A DNA stretch of 38,209 nt, taken from NCBI GenBank assembly GCA_025458035.1, contig JALOTH010000043.1:1-38209 (forward strand), in the 5' to 3' direction. Under the pieces are notes generated by a model, which was not told the DNA's origin, did not search any database, and worked only from the letters and a program-made list of their open reading frames with translations. Of the stretch, positions 1 through 8,488 are shown piece by piece (within the stretch, counting starts at the first letter, position 1; each line of letters opens with the position of its first letter). This DNA is from Rhodospirillales bacterium. GTDB taxonomy: Bacteria; Pseudomonadota; Alphaproteobacteria; Rhodospirillales; Defluviicoccaceae. The position numbers were made by a program, and so were the translations under genes.

Positions 1-678
1 GCGCAGCTTTGCCGGCACCATCGCCTTAATCAGATAGGGATATCCACCGTAGGTTAAGCCAAGATACAGATAGCCGACCACCGTGATGGGCACAAAGATA
101 TCGCGCGCCAGCACCAGCGAGGCGAACAGAACCATCGGCCCGTCGGCGCCACCAATCGTCGATGTGGCGGCGGCCTGCGCCAGAGTCAGATTGGGCAAAC
201 CAATCCAACCGCCGAGCACCGTACCCAGTGGAAAGGTAACGAGCGTGCCGAGCTCCGCACAGACGGCAAGGAACATGCTGCGGAACGGCCGCGCCATGAC
301 AAAGCCGACGTCGAGCAGGCTGCCGATGCCGAGAAAGACGAGAACGGCGATGAGACCATTGGAGAAGGTGAACGTGTAGATCGGCTGTAGAAAGTCGATC
401 TGCAGGATCGTCATCACCTCGTCCGTAGTCGATGCGAGCGGTTCGAGGAACAGCGTGCCTTGACGATTTCCTTCAAAGAACAGCACGCCCGCATTGACGA
501 TGGCCATGCCGAAGCCCATCGGGATCATCAGCAGCGCTTCGAGAACGCCCTTGTAGCCCAGGTACATCAGCAACAGGCCGAGCAGGATCAGGAACACCCG
601 GCCGATCGCGATCTGCGGTTCCGACGCAAACAGCGTGGCGACACCCTGAAAAATCTGTAGAAAGTCGATCTCGGTCAT
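1..678 (-). CDS. mmdB: Na+-pumping decarboxylase beta subunit, partial
   Basis: This is the membrane carboxybiotin decarboxylase (beta) subunit of the sodium-pump decarboxylase family. It removes CO2 from carboxybiotin and couples this to Na+ export. The 226 codons present start MTEIDFLQIFQGVATL and run off the left edge, so the C-terminal part (about 40% of the usual length) is missing. Several hydrophobic segments are visible, at about residues 27-41, 48-68 and 108-123. A re-entrant-type stretch ends in TSTIGGADGPM at about 172-182. The Asp in GGADGP (D179) matches the conserved Asp that the OadB/MmdB family needs for Na+ coupling. It starts 16 bases after the biotin carrier gene and is the last gene of an mmdA-D-C-B operon. 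OadB and MmdB cannot be told apart by sequence alone; the name rests on the MmdA-type partner. Confidence 0.92.
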   Translation of the reverse strand, partial: MTEIDFLQIFQGVATLFASEPQIAIGRVFLILLGLLLMYLGYKGVLEALLMIPMGFGMAIVNAGVLFFEGNRQGTLFLEPLASTTDEVMTILQIDFLQPIYTFTFSNGLIAVLVFLGIGSLLDVGFVMARPFRSMFLAVCAELGTLVTFPLGTVLGGWIGLPNLTLAQAAATSTIGGADGPMVLFASLVLARDIFVPITVVGYLYLGLTYGGYPYLIKAMVPAKLR

Positions 679-694
679 GATCCCGAGCCCCCGC

Positions 695-1102
695 CTACTC
701 GATCGATACGAGCGGCTGGCCGGCCTCGACCGCATCACCGACCTTGATGTGGACGGCGGCGACCTTGCCGTCCTTGTGGGCGGAGACGACGGTCTTCATC
801 TTCATCGCTTCGATCACCGCCACCTTGTCGCCGGCCTTGACCATATCCCCAACCTTGACGACGACCTCAAGAATGACGCCGCCCAACGGGGCGAGCTTGT
901 CGTTCGCGCCGCCCGACGCGGCGACGGGGGGCGCCGCGACCGCCGCCGGCGCTGGTGCCGCCGCTGCCGGCGCCGCTACGCGCGCCGCCTGCGCCATGGA
1001 GCCCGGCGCGGGATAGAGCGTGCCACCGGCATCTTCGGTCACGTCCTCGACAACGACGTCATAGGGCTTGCCGTCGACGGTGATGCGCAGGTGCTTAAGC
1101 AT
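695..1102 (-). CDS. mmdC: Biotin carboxyl carrier subunit of the decarboxylase
   Basis: This 135-residue protein carries the biotin that shuttles CO2 from the carboxyltransferase (MmdA) to the membrane decarboxylase (MmdB). Residues 1-30 form a short beta-rich head (MLKHLRITVDGKPYDV). An Ala/Pro-rich flexible linker spans about 37-65. The C-terminal biotinyl/lipoyl domain spans about 70-135 and holds the biotinylation motif EAMKMK, with the acceptor Lys at K101. The reading frame stays open upstream to 1288, but the start at 1102 gives the canonical MmdC/GcdC N-terminus, and the upstream part lies inside mmdD in another frame. The gene sits between mmdD and mmdB with gaps of 28 and 16 bases, so the four genes are very probably one transcript. 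Confidence 0.93.
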   Translation of the reverse strand: MLKHLRITVDGKPYDVVVEDVTEDAGGTLYPAPGSMAQAARVAAPAAAAPAPAAVAAPPVAASGGANDKLAPLGGVILEVVVKVGDMVKAGDKVAVIEAMKMKTVVSAHKDGKVAAVHIKVGDAVEAGQPLVSIE

Positions 1103-1130
1103 GGGCGGTGTCCTCAACAGGGCTAAGGGA

Positions 1131-1490
1131 TCAACGGCGCTCAAGGCGCGGGGTGTGCGATGTATGAAGGCGACTGCGGATCTCGCCGGTCCAGGAGAAC
1201 GCCGGCTTGGCCTCGCCGATGTAGACCAAGCGGTGGGCGCCGAGGACCGTGTAGACGGCGGCGGCGATCGCCGCGGCGATCTCGGCATTCTCGTCGCGCA
1301 GCGGCGTTACCGAGACGACCACCGGCGTCGGTGCCGCCGCCTTGGCCTTCTCCGCCGTCCGGTCCTGAATCATCGCGAGGCCAACCACAATCCCGCGAAT
1401 GACGAGGGCGACGACGGCGGCGATGATGATGAGCAGCACGTACGCGAATAAAGCGCCCTGTAGTGCCTGGTTGAACAGCGTCTCGTTCAT
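1131..1490 (-). CDS. mmdD: Small membrane (OadG/MmdD-type) subunit of the decarboxylase
   Basis: This 119-residue protein has one strong transmembrane helix at about residues 14-40 (FAYVLLIIIAAVVALVIRG). A charged linker and a C-terminal soluble segment follow, with the pattern EIAAAIAAAVYTVLGAHR. That layout is the OadG/MmdD small-subunit plan, in which one helix anchors and stabilises the complex and the tail contacts the carboxyltransferase. It lies 36 bases after mmdA and 28 bases before mmdC. The family diverges strongly in sequence, so the call depends on length, topology and the operon position second after mmdA, as in the Propionigenium mmdADCB order. The C-terminal Arg-rich end (TPRLERR) is not informative. 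Confidence 0.82.
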   Translation of the reverse strand: MNETLFNQALQGALFAYVLLIIIAAVVALVIRGIVVGLAMIQDRTAEKAKAAAPTPVVVSVTPLRDENAEIAAAIAAAVYTVLGAHRLVYIGEAKPAFSWTGEIRSRLHTSHTPRLERR

Positions 1491-1526
1491 GGCCGGGGTT
1501 CCTTTGCCGCAGGCGGATAGGGGATC

Positions 1527-3089
1527 TCAGAGCGGGATCAACCCGTGTTTCTTCGGCGGCCGGACCTCACGCTTCGTCAGCAGCTTGCGCAGCGACATCG
1601 ACACCACCGATCGGGTGGTCTCCGGTTCAATGATGTCGGTGATGTAACCCTTCGATGCGGCGAGGTAGGGCGAGGCGAATTCGCTGCGGTATTCCTCGAC
1701 GAACTGCTTGCGCTTTTCCTGCTTTTCCTTCGGATCAGCGATATCCTTCAGTTCTTTGCCGTAGAGGATGTTCACGGCACCGTCGGCGCCCATCACCGCG
1801 ATTTCGGCGGTCGGCCAGGCGTAAACCACATCCGCGCCCATCTCCTGACTGCACATCGCGAGATAGGAGCCGCCGTAGGCCTTGCGGCAGACGATGGTGA
1901 TCTTCGGCACGGTCGCACTGGCGTAGGAGAACAGCATCTTCGCGCCGTGACGGATGATGCCGCCGCGCTCCTGCTCGATCCCGGGAAGGAAGCCGGGAAC
2001 GTCGACCAGCGTGACGATGGGAATATTGAAGGCGTTGCAGAAGCGGATAAACCGGGCGCCCTTGTCGGAGGAGTCAATGTCCAGGCAGCCGGCGCGCTCC
2101 ATCGAGTTGTTGGCGAGCACGCCGACGACGATGCCCTGCACGCGGCCAAAGCCGATGATCAGGTTGCGGGCGAAGTTGGCGTGGATCTCGAGAAAATCCC
2201 CTGCGTCGACGACGCGGCGGACGATTGCGTGCATATCCATCGGCTCGCCGGGATCGGACTGGACGAGGGCGTTCATGCCTTCGTCTTCGCCCATCTCGAT
2301 CTCCGGATGGGGATCGTGCGGCGGATCTTCGGAGTTGTTGTTGGGCAGGAAGCTCAGCAGCTTCTTGACGATCTCCAGCGCATGGCGGTCGTCTTCGGCG
2401 ACGAAGTGGACATTGCCGCTGACCGACGCGTGCATGTTCGCGCCGCCCACCTCGTCCATGCCGACGTCGCGGCCGGAGACCGCCTTGATCACCTGCGGGC
2501 CGGTGATGAACATCTGCGCGTTTTCGCGCGTCATGATGATGAAGTCCATCAGCGCCGGCGAATAGGAGGCGCCACCGGCGCAGGGACCGGCGATGACGGC
2601 GATCTGCGGCACCACGCCCGAAAGCTGAACGTTGCGATAGAACACGTCGCCGTAGCCCGAGAGCGCGTCCACCGCTTCCTGGATGCGGGCACCGCCGGAG
2701 TCCTTGAAGCCGACGATCGGCGTGCCGTTCTTCAGCGCATACTCCAGCGCCCAGCAGATCTTCCGCGCGTGCATCTTGCCGAGCGTGCCCGCGACGACGG
2801 TGAAATCCTGGCTGAAACCCGAAACCTGACGGCCGCCGACGAAACCGGTGCCGACGATCACCGCGTCCTCCGGGATGTCCTTGTCGGCCATGCCAAACGC
2901 GGTGCCGGTATGTTTGATATGCGCGCCGTATTCCTGAAAGGTATCGGGCTGAAACAGCATGGTCAGCCGTTCGCGCGCCGAGAGCAGCCCTTTTTCGTGG
3001 CGCTCCTTGATTTTCTTCTCACCGCCGCCGGCCAAGATCGTCTTGCGGCGCTGATGCAGACGATCGCGAAACTTGGCATCGAGCGTCAT
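1527..3089 (-). CDS. mmdA: Methylmalonyl-CoA decarboxylase carboxyltransferase (alpha) subunit
   Basis: This 520-residue protein belongs to the acyl-CoA carboxylase beta/MmdA family and moves carboxyl between methylmalonyl-CoA and biotin. It has two crotonase-like halves. The N half carries the oxyanion-hole signature KDSGGARIQE and then GPCAGGASYSPALMDF. The C half carries VDVPGFLPG, IVCRKAYGGSYLAMCSQ and AVMGADGAVNIL. The terminus PPKKHGLIPL is typical of the family. A Shine-Dalgarno-like GGGAGAG sits just upstream of the ATG. The sequence alone would also fit propionyl-CoA carboxylase beta. The downstream OadG-, biotin-carrier- and OadB-type genes, and the absence of a biotin carboxylase here, favour the Na+-dependent decarboxylase. 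In vivo the complex may run in either direction, depending on the Na+ gradient. Confidence 0.88.
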   Translation of the reverse strand: MTLDAKFRDRLHQRRKTILAGGGEKKIKERHEKGLLSARERLTMLFQPDTFQEYGAHIKHTGTAFGMADKDIPEDAVIVGTGFVGGRQVSGFSQDFTVVAGTLGKMHARKICWALEYALKNGTPIVGFKDSGGARIQEAVDALSGYGDVFYRNVQLSGVVPQIAVIAGPCAGGASYSPALMDFIIMTRENAQMFITGPQVIKAVSGRDVGMDEVGGANMHASVSGNVHFVAEDDRHALEIVKKLLSFLPNNNSEDPPHDPHPEIEMGEDEGMNALVQSDPGEPMDMHAIVRRVVDAGDFLEIHANFARNLIIGFGRVQGIVVGVLANNSMERAGCLDIDSSDKGARFIRFCNAFNIPIVTLVDVPGFLPGIEQERGGIIRHGAKMLFSYASATVPKITIVCRKAYGGSYLAMCSQEMGADVVYAWPTAEIAVMGADGAVNILYGKELKDIADPKEKQEKRKQFVEEYRSEFASPYLAASKGYITDIIEPETTRSVVSMSLRKLLTKREVRPPKKHGLIPL

Positions 3090-3674
3090 CTATTGTCTCT
3101 CCCAACAGCCAGAAGCGCGCGTGAAGGAACCATTCGAACGCCCCGCTCGCGGCCAATCCGGGCAGCCACGTAGCTTCGATCGCGGCCGTTTTCGCGCCGC
3201 ACTTGCCGGGCAAGCCCTGAATGCGAGCTCTCCCAATGCTTGGTTAACGTCCGAATATGACCCTTCCCTGTCGGACGGGACGATAAGAGTCGCCCTTACG
3301 CATTGTCAAAGCAAAATCCCCGTCGCCGCCCGCCGCTGCTCCCTTTGTTGCGAGGCTGTCGCACCGAGCCCAGCCGTCCGTTTTGCCGGCCCGCATCGTC
3401 GCAAGCCCGCCAAGCGCCCCCGCAGCGCCGCGAACGCGATCAAATCATTGCCGATTGCCAGCCATAAAAAAAATACGTGTTTTTGTCTTGACATCGATCG
3501 GCGATGCTGTCCGAACTATGGAATGGGCTTATTTGCGGGTGCATCCGCCGGTTCGCCGCCGCGTCGCGGCGATTCCCTAGGCTGCAAACGGCAAGGGCCC
3601 TGCGGAGCGATGGCAATCGGGAGACGGCCGCCGCCTTCGCCATGACGACTGGTAACACTCATTCAGGTGCTTCA
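3090..3674. other. 585-base intergenic region between mmdA and csp
   Basis: No convincing gene is seen here; the short open frames have no recognisable domain or ribosome-binding site. It must hold the promoter of the leftward mmd operon and that of the rightward cold-shock gene. The most distinctive part is an AT-rich island at about 3467-3493, with a run of eight A and a run of T, inside otherwise GC-rich DNA. It ends in a TTGACA hexamer. The sequence between 3520 and 3674 would be a leader of about 150 bases for the cold-shock mRNA. Confidence 0.6.
3488..3519 (+). promoter_or_regulatory. Candidate promoter of the cold-shock gene
   Basis: A perfect TTGACA lies at 3488-3493 directly after an AT-rich block that could act as an UP element. 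A -10 box is not clear: CGAACT at an 18-base spacing is poor, and AACTAT at 3514-3519 would need a 20-base spacing. Transcription from here would give the long 5' leader usual for cspA-type genes. The -35 match is seen; the promoter assignment is inferred. Confidence 0.3.
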
Positions 3675-3881
3675 ATGACAATAGGGACGGTGAAGTGGTT
3701 CAACACCACAAAAGGCTATGGCTTCATAAAGCCCGATGACAGCGATAAAGATGCGTTTGTCCATGTCACCGAGGTTGAGCGGTCCGGCATGGGCCGGCTG
3801 ACCGAGGGTCAGCGCATTCGCTTCCAGGTCCGACAGGAGGCGCGCGGATTGAAGGCGGTCAATCTGGCGCCCGGCGACTGA
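3675..3881 (+). CDS. Cold-shock domain protein (CspA family)
   Basis: This 68-residue protein is a single cold-shock domain, a five-stranded OB fold that binds single-stranded RNA or DNA and melts mRNA structure. It starts MTIGTVKWFN. RNP1 is present as KGYGFI (about residues 13-18) and RNP2 as DAFVHVTEV (about 26-34). The frame is open further upstream, but the start at 3675 gives the canonical N-terminus and has AGGTG a few bases before it. It stands alone, convergent with the acetyltransferase gene, with a strong hairpin between them. A long structured leader suggests post-transcriptional control, as in other csp genes; this is inferred. Confidence 0.95.
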   Translation: MTIGTVKWFNTTKGYGFIKPDDSDKDAFVHVTEVERSGMGRLTEGQRIRFQVRQEARGLKAVNLAPGD

Positions 3882-3911
3882 ACGCCCCCACACGCGTGAC
3901 GCGTCAGTGAT

Positions 3912-3937
3912 GGCGGCCGGTGACGCCACCGGCCGCC
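3912..3937. terminator. Hairpin between convergent csp and patZ-like genes
   Basis: An 11-base perfect stem (3912-3922 pairing with 3927-3937) encloses a 4-base loop, ACGC. It lies between the stop codon of the cold-shock gene (3881) and the stop of the leftward acetyltransferase (3959). It has no T-tract on either strand. It could stall transcription from both sides, but a GC-rich hairpin alone is not proof of intrinsic termination. Confidence 0.55.
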
Positions 3938-3958
3938 GTCCGGGGCCGCCCTCGCCGG

Positions 3959-6673
3959 TCACGCCGGCGGCGGCGTCAGGTTCAAGATGACCTCGACGAC
4001 GCCCGGATCATCGGCCGACGACCGGCGCTCGAAACCGAACAGGTCGCACACCCGCAGCATCGGCGTGTTCTCGCGCAGCACCTCGCCGAAGAGTTGGCGG
4101 ATGCCCGCTGCCCGGCTGTAGTCGATGATGCGCCGCATCAGCATCGGCCCCAGGCCGAGGCCGACCAGATCGCGCCGCAACAGGATGGCAAACTCGGCCC
4201 GCTCGCCGTTCGCATCGGCGGAGGCATGGACCGCGCCGAACACCTCGCCCTGCCCCGGCGGATCGGGCGTCGCGAGCACCAGGGCCATTTCCCGGTCGTA
4301 GTCGATTTGCGTCAGCCGCGCGGCGAACGGATGCGTCAGCGCCTTCTTCGGTGCGAAGAAGCGCAGGCGGACATCATCGGCGCTGAGCGTCAGGAACAGG
4401 CGCTGAAAGGCCGGCTCGTCCTCCGGCAGCACTGGCCGCAGGGCAAACATCCGGCCGTCCGGCAGCGTCAACGCCTCCTCCAGCTCTTTCGGATAGGGCC
4501 GTATCGCCAAGCGCTTCGCCGGCGGCTCGTCGCGGCGAACGACGCGGATGCGGGCGTCGAGAGCGACGATGCCAAACTCGTCCGCAAGCAGCGGATTGAT
4601 GTCGAGTTCGACAACCTCGGCGAAGTCGATGATCAGTTGCGAGACTTGGATCAGCGACAGCGCCAGATCATCGATCGCCACTGGCGGCCGGCCGAGCCCG
4701 CCGGCCAGCGAATCGAAGATCCGCGTCCGGGTCATCACTTCCCGCGCGAGGTGCATGTTGAGCGGAGGCAAGGCCAACGCGGCATCGTTGATGGTCTCGG
4801 CAGCGATGCCGCCCTGGCCAAAGAGGATGACCGGGCCAAACTGCGGATCCTCCCGGACACCGAGCCGCAGTTCGAAGGCTCCCGGCCGCGACACCATCGG
4901 CTGTATGGCAAAGCCGTGAAGGCGTGCCTCCGGCAGCTGCTCGCGGACACGGCGCGCCATGGCCTCCGCCGCGTCCCGCACCAGGGCGGGCGAACGCAGA
5001 TCCAGGGCAACGCCGCCGACGCGGCTTTTTTCCGCAATGTCCGGCGAAACGATCTTCAAGACAACCGGCCCGCCCTGGGCGGCCGCCAGCGCCGCAGCTT
5101 CCTTCGCGTTGGCGGCAATGCGGGTCGGAACCGTCGGCAGGTGATAGGCGGCGAGCACCGCCTTGGCATGCGGCTCGCTCAACCAGTCCTGCCCGGCGGC
5201 AAGGGCCTCATCGAGTATCCGCCGCACGGCGGCCTGGCCGGGAACGAACGCTTCCGGTATGGAAGGCGGGGTCTGGGTCAGCGCATCCTGGTTGCGGCGA
5301 TACTCGACGAGGTGCAGAAAGGCGCGCACCGCCCGTTCCGGCGTGCCGTAGCTGGCGATCCGATGTCCGGCAAACCGCCGCCGCGCCGCGCTCGCGGCAT
5401 CCGCTCCGAGCCAACAGGCAAGAACGGGCCGTTTTTTGCCGCGAGCCGCCGCGACGACCGCATCGGCGGCGTCGATGGCGCTGGCGATTGCCGTGGGGCA
5501 GTACAGCACCAACACCGCGTCGGCGGCCTCGTCGGCCAGCGCGATCTCGACGGCGCGACCATAACGCTCGCCCGGCGCATCGTCGCCGATATCCACCGGG
5601 TTGCGCCGCGACGACGATGCTGCCGCCAGCTCCTTCAGCGCATCGAGGGTTGCCGGCGACAGGACAGCCAGACGCCCGCCGCCTTCGATGACCGCATCCG
5701 CCGCGATGCGGCCGACGCTTCCACCGTTGGTGACGATGGCCAGCCGATCGCCGCCCACCGATAATCCCATGCCGAGCGTTTCGACCGCACCAAAGAGATC
5801 GTCGAGTTGCAGAACCCGCAGCATGCCGGCACGGCGGAAGGCCGCGTCATAGACCGCATCGCTGCGGCAGGCGGCGCCGTCCGGCGATGGCACGGCAGCC
5901 TCCGCCGCCTGGAACCGGCCGCCCTTGACGACGATCACCGGTTTCAGTCGCGACGCCGCGCGAGCAGCCGACATGAACTTCCGAGCGTTTGTAACCCTCT
6001 CTATATAAAGGAGAATGCCGCGAACCTCGCCCGCTTGCGCGAGATAGTCCAGCATATCGGCGAAATCGACGTCGGCGATGCCGCCAAGGGCCACCAGATG
6101 GGAAAAGCCGATGCCGCGCGCCGTTGCCCAGTCAAGCACGGCGCTGACGATGGCGCCCGATTGCGCGACAAACGCGAGTTCCCCCGCCTTGGGCGTGCAA
6201 TGCGCCCAACTGGCGTTAAGACCCACGCGCGGCGCCATTACGCCGAGGGAGTCCGGTCCGATGATCCGCAGGTTGCACAGGCGAGCACAGGCCAGCATGT
6301 CTTCAACGGCCCGGTTGTCACCGTGCGCCGTCCCGCCGGAACCGACAGCGCCGAGACCGGCGGCGAGATCGGGAATGACGATGGCCGCCCTGCTGCCGCG
6401 TGCGGCGAAGTCGGCGATCAGGCCGGGCACCGTCGCCGGCGGCGTGGCGATGATGACCAGTTCCGGCACCACCGGCAGATCATCGGCCTTGGCGTAGCAC
6501 AAGACGCCTTCCACCGCCCGATAGCGGGGATCGACCGGCATGATCGGTCCCTCAAACCCGGCGTTGAACAGATTGTGGGCGAGACGCGCGCCGACGACGC
6601 CGGTCGCCTTGCTGGCGCCGACCAGCGCGATGGAACGGGGCTTGAACACGCACTCCAGATTCCGGATGCTCAT
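3959..6673 (-). CDS. Pat-type protein lysine acetyltransferase (ACD-like + GNAT)
   Basis: This 904-residue protein has the Pat/PatZ (YfiQ) layout. A Rossmann CoA-binding domain comes first (about 1-130, with FKPRSIALVGAS near the start), then succinyl-CoA-ligase-like domains (about 150-440), an ATP-grasp-like domain (about 470-690), and a C-terminal GNAT domain (about 730-904). The GNAT acetyl-CoA loop region is around DLVGLGLGPMLMRRI. Where ADP-forming acetyl-CoA synthetases carry the phosphorylated His in an SHTGALAG-like loop, this protein has SPDGAACR. The His is absent, which argues against ligase activity and for acetyl transfer, as in Pat. It is divergent from an acetyl-CoA synthetase, the classic Pat target, with 80 bases between the two starts. 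It probably acetylates and inactivates that enzyme. Confidence 0.88.
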   Translation of the reverse strand: MSIRNLECVFKPRSIALVGASKATGVVGARLAHNLFNAGFEGPIMPVDPRYRAVEGVLCYAKADDLPVVPELVIIATPPATVPGLIADFAARGSRAAIVIPDLAAGLGAVGSGGTAHGDNRAVEDMLACARLCNLRIIGPDSLGVMAPRVGLNASWAHCTPKAGELAFVAQSGAIVSAVLDWATARGIGFSHLVALGGIADVDFADMLDYLAQAGEVRGILLYIERVTNARKFMSAARAASRLKPVIVVKGGRFQAAEAAVPSPDGAACRSDAVYDAAFRRAGMLRVLQLDDLFGAVETLGMGLSVGGDRLAIVTNGGSVGRIAADAVIEGGGRLAVLSPATLDALKELAAASSSRRNPVDIGDDAPGERYGRAVEIALADEAADAVLVLYCPTAIASAIDAADAVVAAARGKKRPVLACWLGADAASAARRRFAGHRIASYGTPERAVRAFLHLVEYRRNQDALTQTPPSIPEAFVPGQAAVRRILDEALAAGQDWLSEPHAKAVLAAYHLPTVPTRIAANAKEAAALAAAQGGPVVLKIVSPDIAEKSRVGGVALDLRSPALVRDAAEAMARRVREQLPEARLHGFAIQPMVSRPGAFELRLGVREDPQFGPVILFGQGGIAAETINDAALALPPLNMHLAREVMTRTRIFDSLAGGLGRPPVAIDDLALSLIQVSQLIIDFAEVVELDINPLLADEFGIVALDARIRVVRRDEPPAKRLAIRPYPKELEEALTLPDGRMFALRPVLPEDEPAFQRLFLTLSADDVRLRFFAPKKALTHPFAARLTQIDYDREMALVLATPDPPGQGEVFGAVHASADANGERAEFAILLRRDLVGLGLGPMLMRRIIDYSRAAGIRQLFGEVLRENTPMLRVCDLFGFERRSSADDPGVVEVILNLTPPPA

Positions 6674-6753
6674 GATGACAGAGTCCCCATCGAGCCGATG
6701 GCCGGCCCCGCGCAGCCGATGCTAAGCCCATCGCCACGGCGAGAGGTAGTGAC

Positions 6754-8418
6754 ATGACGGTGGGCCAGCTTGCCATCGCCAACGGCGACGACGCATCCAT
6801 TTCCGCTCTCGCGCTCGACCGCTGGCTCGCCGCCGGCGCCGGCGAGCGGGTCGCCCTGACCTTCGTCGGCCCGGACTTGCGGACAGACCCGTGGACCTGG
6901 CACCGCCTCGCCGCCGAGGCCGAACGCTTTGCCTCGATGTTCGCGGCCGCCGGGATCGGCAAGGGCGACGGCATTTTTACCCTGCTTGGCCGTGTCCCCG
7001 CCCTTTACCTGACCGCCCTTGCTGCTTGGCGCCGCCGCGCCGTGTTCTCCTCCCTGTTTGCAAGCTTTGGCCCGCAACCGATCGCGACGCGCCTGCACCG
7101 CGGCCATGCCTGCGCCCTGGTGACCACGGCTGACCTCTATCGCCGAAAGATCGCCGCGATTCGTGACTCCTTGCCGGCGCTGCGAGATGTCTTCCTGATC
7201 GACGGCGAAGCGGCGGGATGCCAGTCGCTGGCGTCGGCGCTGGCGGCCGTGGAGGGTGCGCCCCCTGCCGTCGCTGCTGCCGCCGATGCCGAGACGCCCG
7301 CCTTCGTCCATTTCACCAGTGGCACGACCGGCGCACCCAAGGGGGCCGTGCACGTGCACGGTGCGGCAACGGCGATGGCCGAGAGCGCCCGCCTCGTCCT
7401 CGGCTACGCTCCCGCAGCGAAGGTGTGGTGCACCGCCGACCCGGGATGGATCACTGGCGTTGCTTACGGCCTCATCGCCCCGCTGGTCACCGGCGCGTCG
7501 GCGATCATTGACGAAGGGGACTTCGAAATCGGGCGATGGTACCAGCTGATCGCCCGTCATCGCGTGGAAAGCTGGTATACTTCGCCGACAGCACTGCGCA
7601 TGCTGATGCGCGGCGGCGTCGAGCTGCCGCGCCAATACGATCTTTCGTCCCTGCGCATCGTTGCCAGTGTCGGCGAACCGTTGAACCCGGAGGTCGTGCG
7701 CTGGGGCGAGGCCGCTTTCGGCCTGTCCATACGCGATACCTGGTGGCAGACCGAAACCGGCTCGATCCTGATTGCGAACGGCTGGAACGAAACCGTCGTG
7801 CCGGGCGCCCTCGGCTATCCCCTGCCGGGTATTGACGCGGCGATCGTCGAACGATTGCCATCGGGGGCGGTGGCGGAGATCGTGGCGCCCACCGACATCG
7901 GCGAACTGGCGATCCGGCGTCCGTGGCCCGGAATGTTTCGCGGCTTCCTCGACGATCCGGAGCGCACGGCACAGGCGTTTGCGGGAGATTGGTACCTGAC
8001 GGGCGATCTCGCCCGCCGGGACGCCGCCGGCCGCTTTCGCTTCGTTGGCCGCGCCGACGACATCATCTCGTCGGCCGGTCACCGCATCGGCCCCTTCGAG
8101 GTTGAAAGCGCGCTGATGGAACATCCGTCGGTCGCCGAGGCGGGGGTTGTTGGCGTTCCCGATCCGCTGATTGGCGAGCGGGTGAAAGCGTTCGTCGTGC
8201 TGAAACCCGGTTACGAGGGCACGCCGGAGCTCGAACGGGGCCTCCTCGCCCTTGCCCGGCGCCGGCTGGGGCCGACGTTGGCGCCGCGCGAGATCACCTT
8301 CATGCCGGCCTTGCCAAAGACGCGCAGCGGCAAGATTTTGCGGCGTGTGTTGAAATGCCGCGAGCTTGGGCTGCCGGAGGGCGATCTATCGACGCTCGAA
8401 ACGGCGGAGCCGGGCTGA
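6754..8418 (+). CDS. AMP-forming acetyl-CoA synthetase-like ligase
   Basis: This 554-residue member of the adenylate-forming family activates acetate or another short acyl group to acyl-AMP and then to acyl-CoA. The P-loop is FTSGTTGAPKG (about residues 187-197). The adenine/acyl motif is DTWWQTETG, as in acetyl-CoA synthetases. YLTGD binds ribose. The catalytic Lys lies in KTRSGKILRR (K527), the residue acetylated by Pat enzymes. It is shorter than the ~650-residue Acs form and closer to the Bacillus AcsA length. A GAGAGG lies about 6 bases upstream of the ATG. It is divergent from the Pat-like gene and followed, after 70 bases, by an acyl carrier protein gene, so the acyl group may also be passed to a carrier protein. 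Acetate is the best guess for the substrate. Confidence 0.88.
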   Translation: MTVGQLAIANGDDASISALALDRWLAAGAGERVALTFVGPDLRTDPWTWHRLAAEAERFASMFAAAGIGKGDGIFTLLGRVPALYLTALAAWRRRAVFSSLFASFGPQPIATRLHRGHACALVTTADLYRRKIAAIRDSLPALRDVFLIDGEAAGCQSLASALAAVEGAPPAVAAAADAETPAFVHFTSGTTGAPKGAVHVHGAATAMAESARLVLGYAPAAKVWCTADPGWITGVAYGLIAPLVTGASAIIDEGDFEIGRWYQLIARHRVESWYTSPTALRMLMRGGVELPRQYDLSSLRIVASVGEPLNPEVVRWGEAAFGLSIRDTWWQTETGSILIANGWNETVVPGALGYPLPGIDAAIVERLPSGAVAEIVAPTDIGELAIRRPWPGMFRGFLDDPERTAQAFAGDWYLTGDLARRDAAGRFRFVGRADDIISSAGHRIGPFEVESALMEHPSVAEAGVVGVPDPLIGERVKAFVVLKPGYEGTPELERGLLALARRRLGPTLAPREITFMPALPKTRSGKILRRVLKCRELGLPEGDLSTLETAEPG

Positions 8419-8488
8419 TCGGCAAGGGCCGCCGGCAACCGCCCCGGCCCCTGACACTATGGTAGTGCGGGCAGAGAAAGCGGCGGCG

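Noticed and set aside
1527-3089. Propionyl-CoA carboxylase beta subunit as name for mmdA
   Set aside because: Protein similarity allows it, but the downstream OadG-, biotin-carrier- and OadB-type genes and the absence of a biotin carboxylase favour the decarboxylase complex.
1545-3173. Open frame of 542 codons on the plus strand across mmdA
   Set aside because: It is antisense to a clear carboxyltransferase gene and has no domain, only His/Asp/Arg-rich sequence typical of the mirror frame of GC-rich genes.
3090-3674. Short open frames in the mmdA-csp gap
   Set aside because: They lack ribosome-binding sites and domains and overlap each other on both strands.
3920-5764. Open frame of 614 codons on the plus strand across the acetyltransferase
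   Set aside because: Mirror of a conserved gene; Arg/Gln-rich without motifs and without ribosome-binding site.
6670-8124. Open frame of 484 codons on the minus strand across the acetyl-CoA synthetase
   Set aside because: Antisense to a well-defined enzyme; no recognisable domain, low-complexity Gly/Arg/Asp content.
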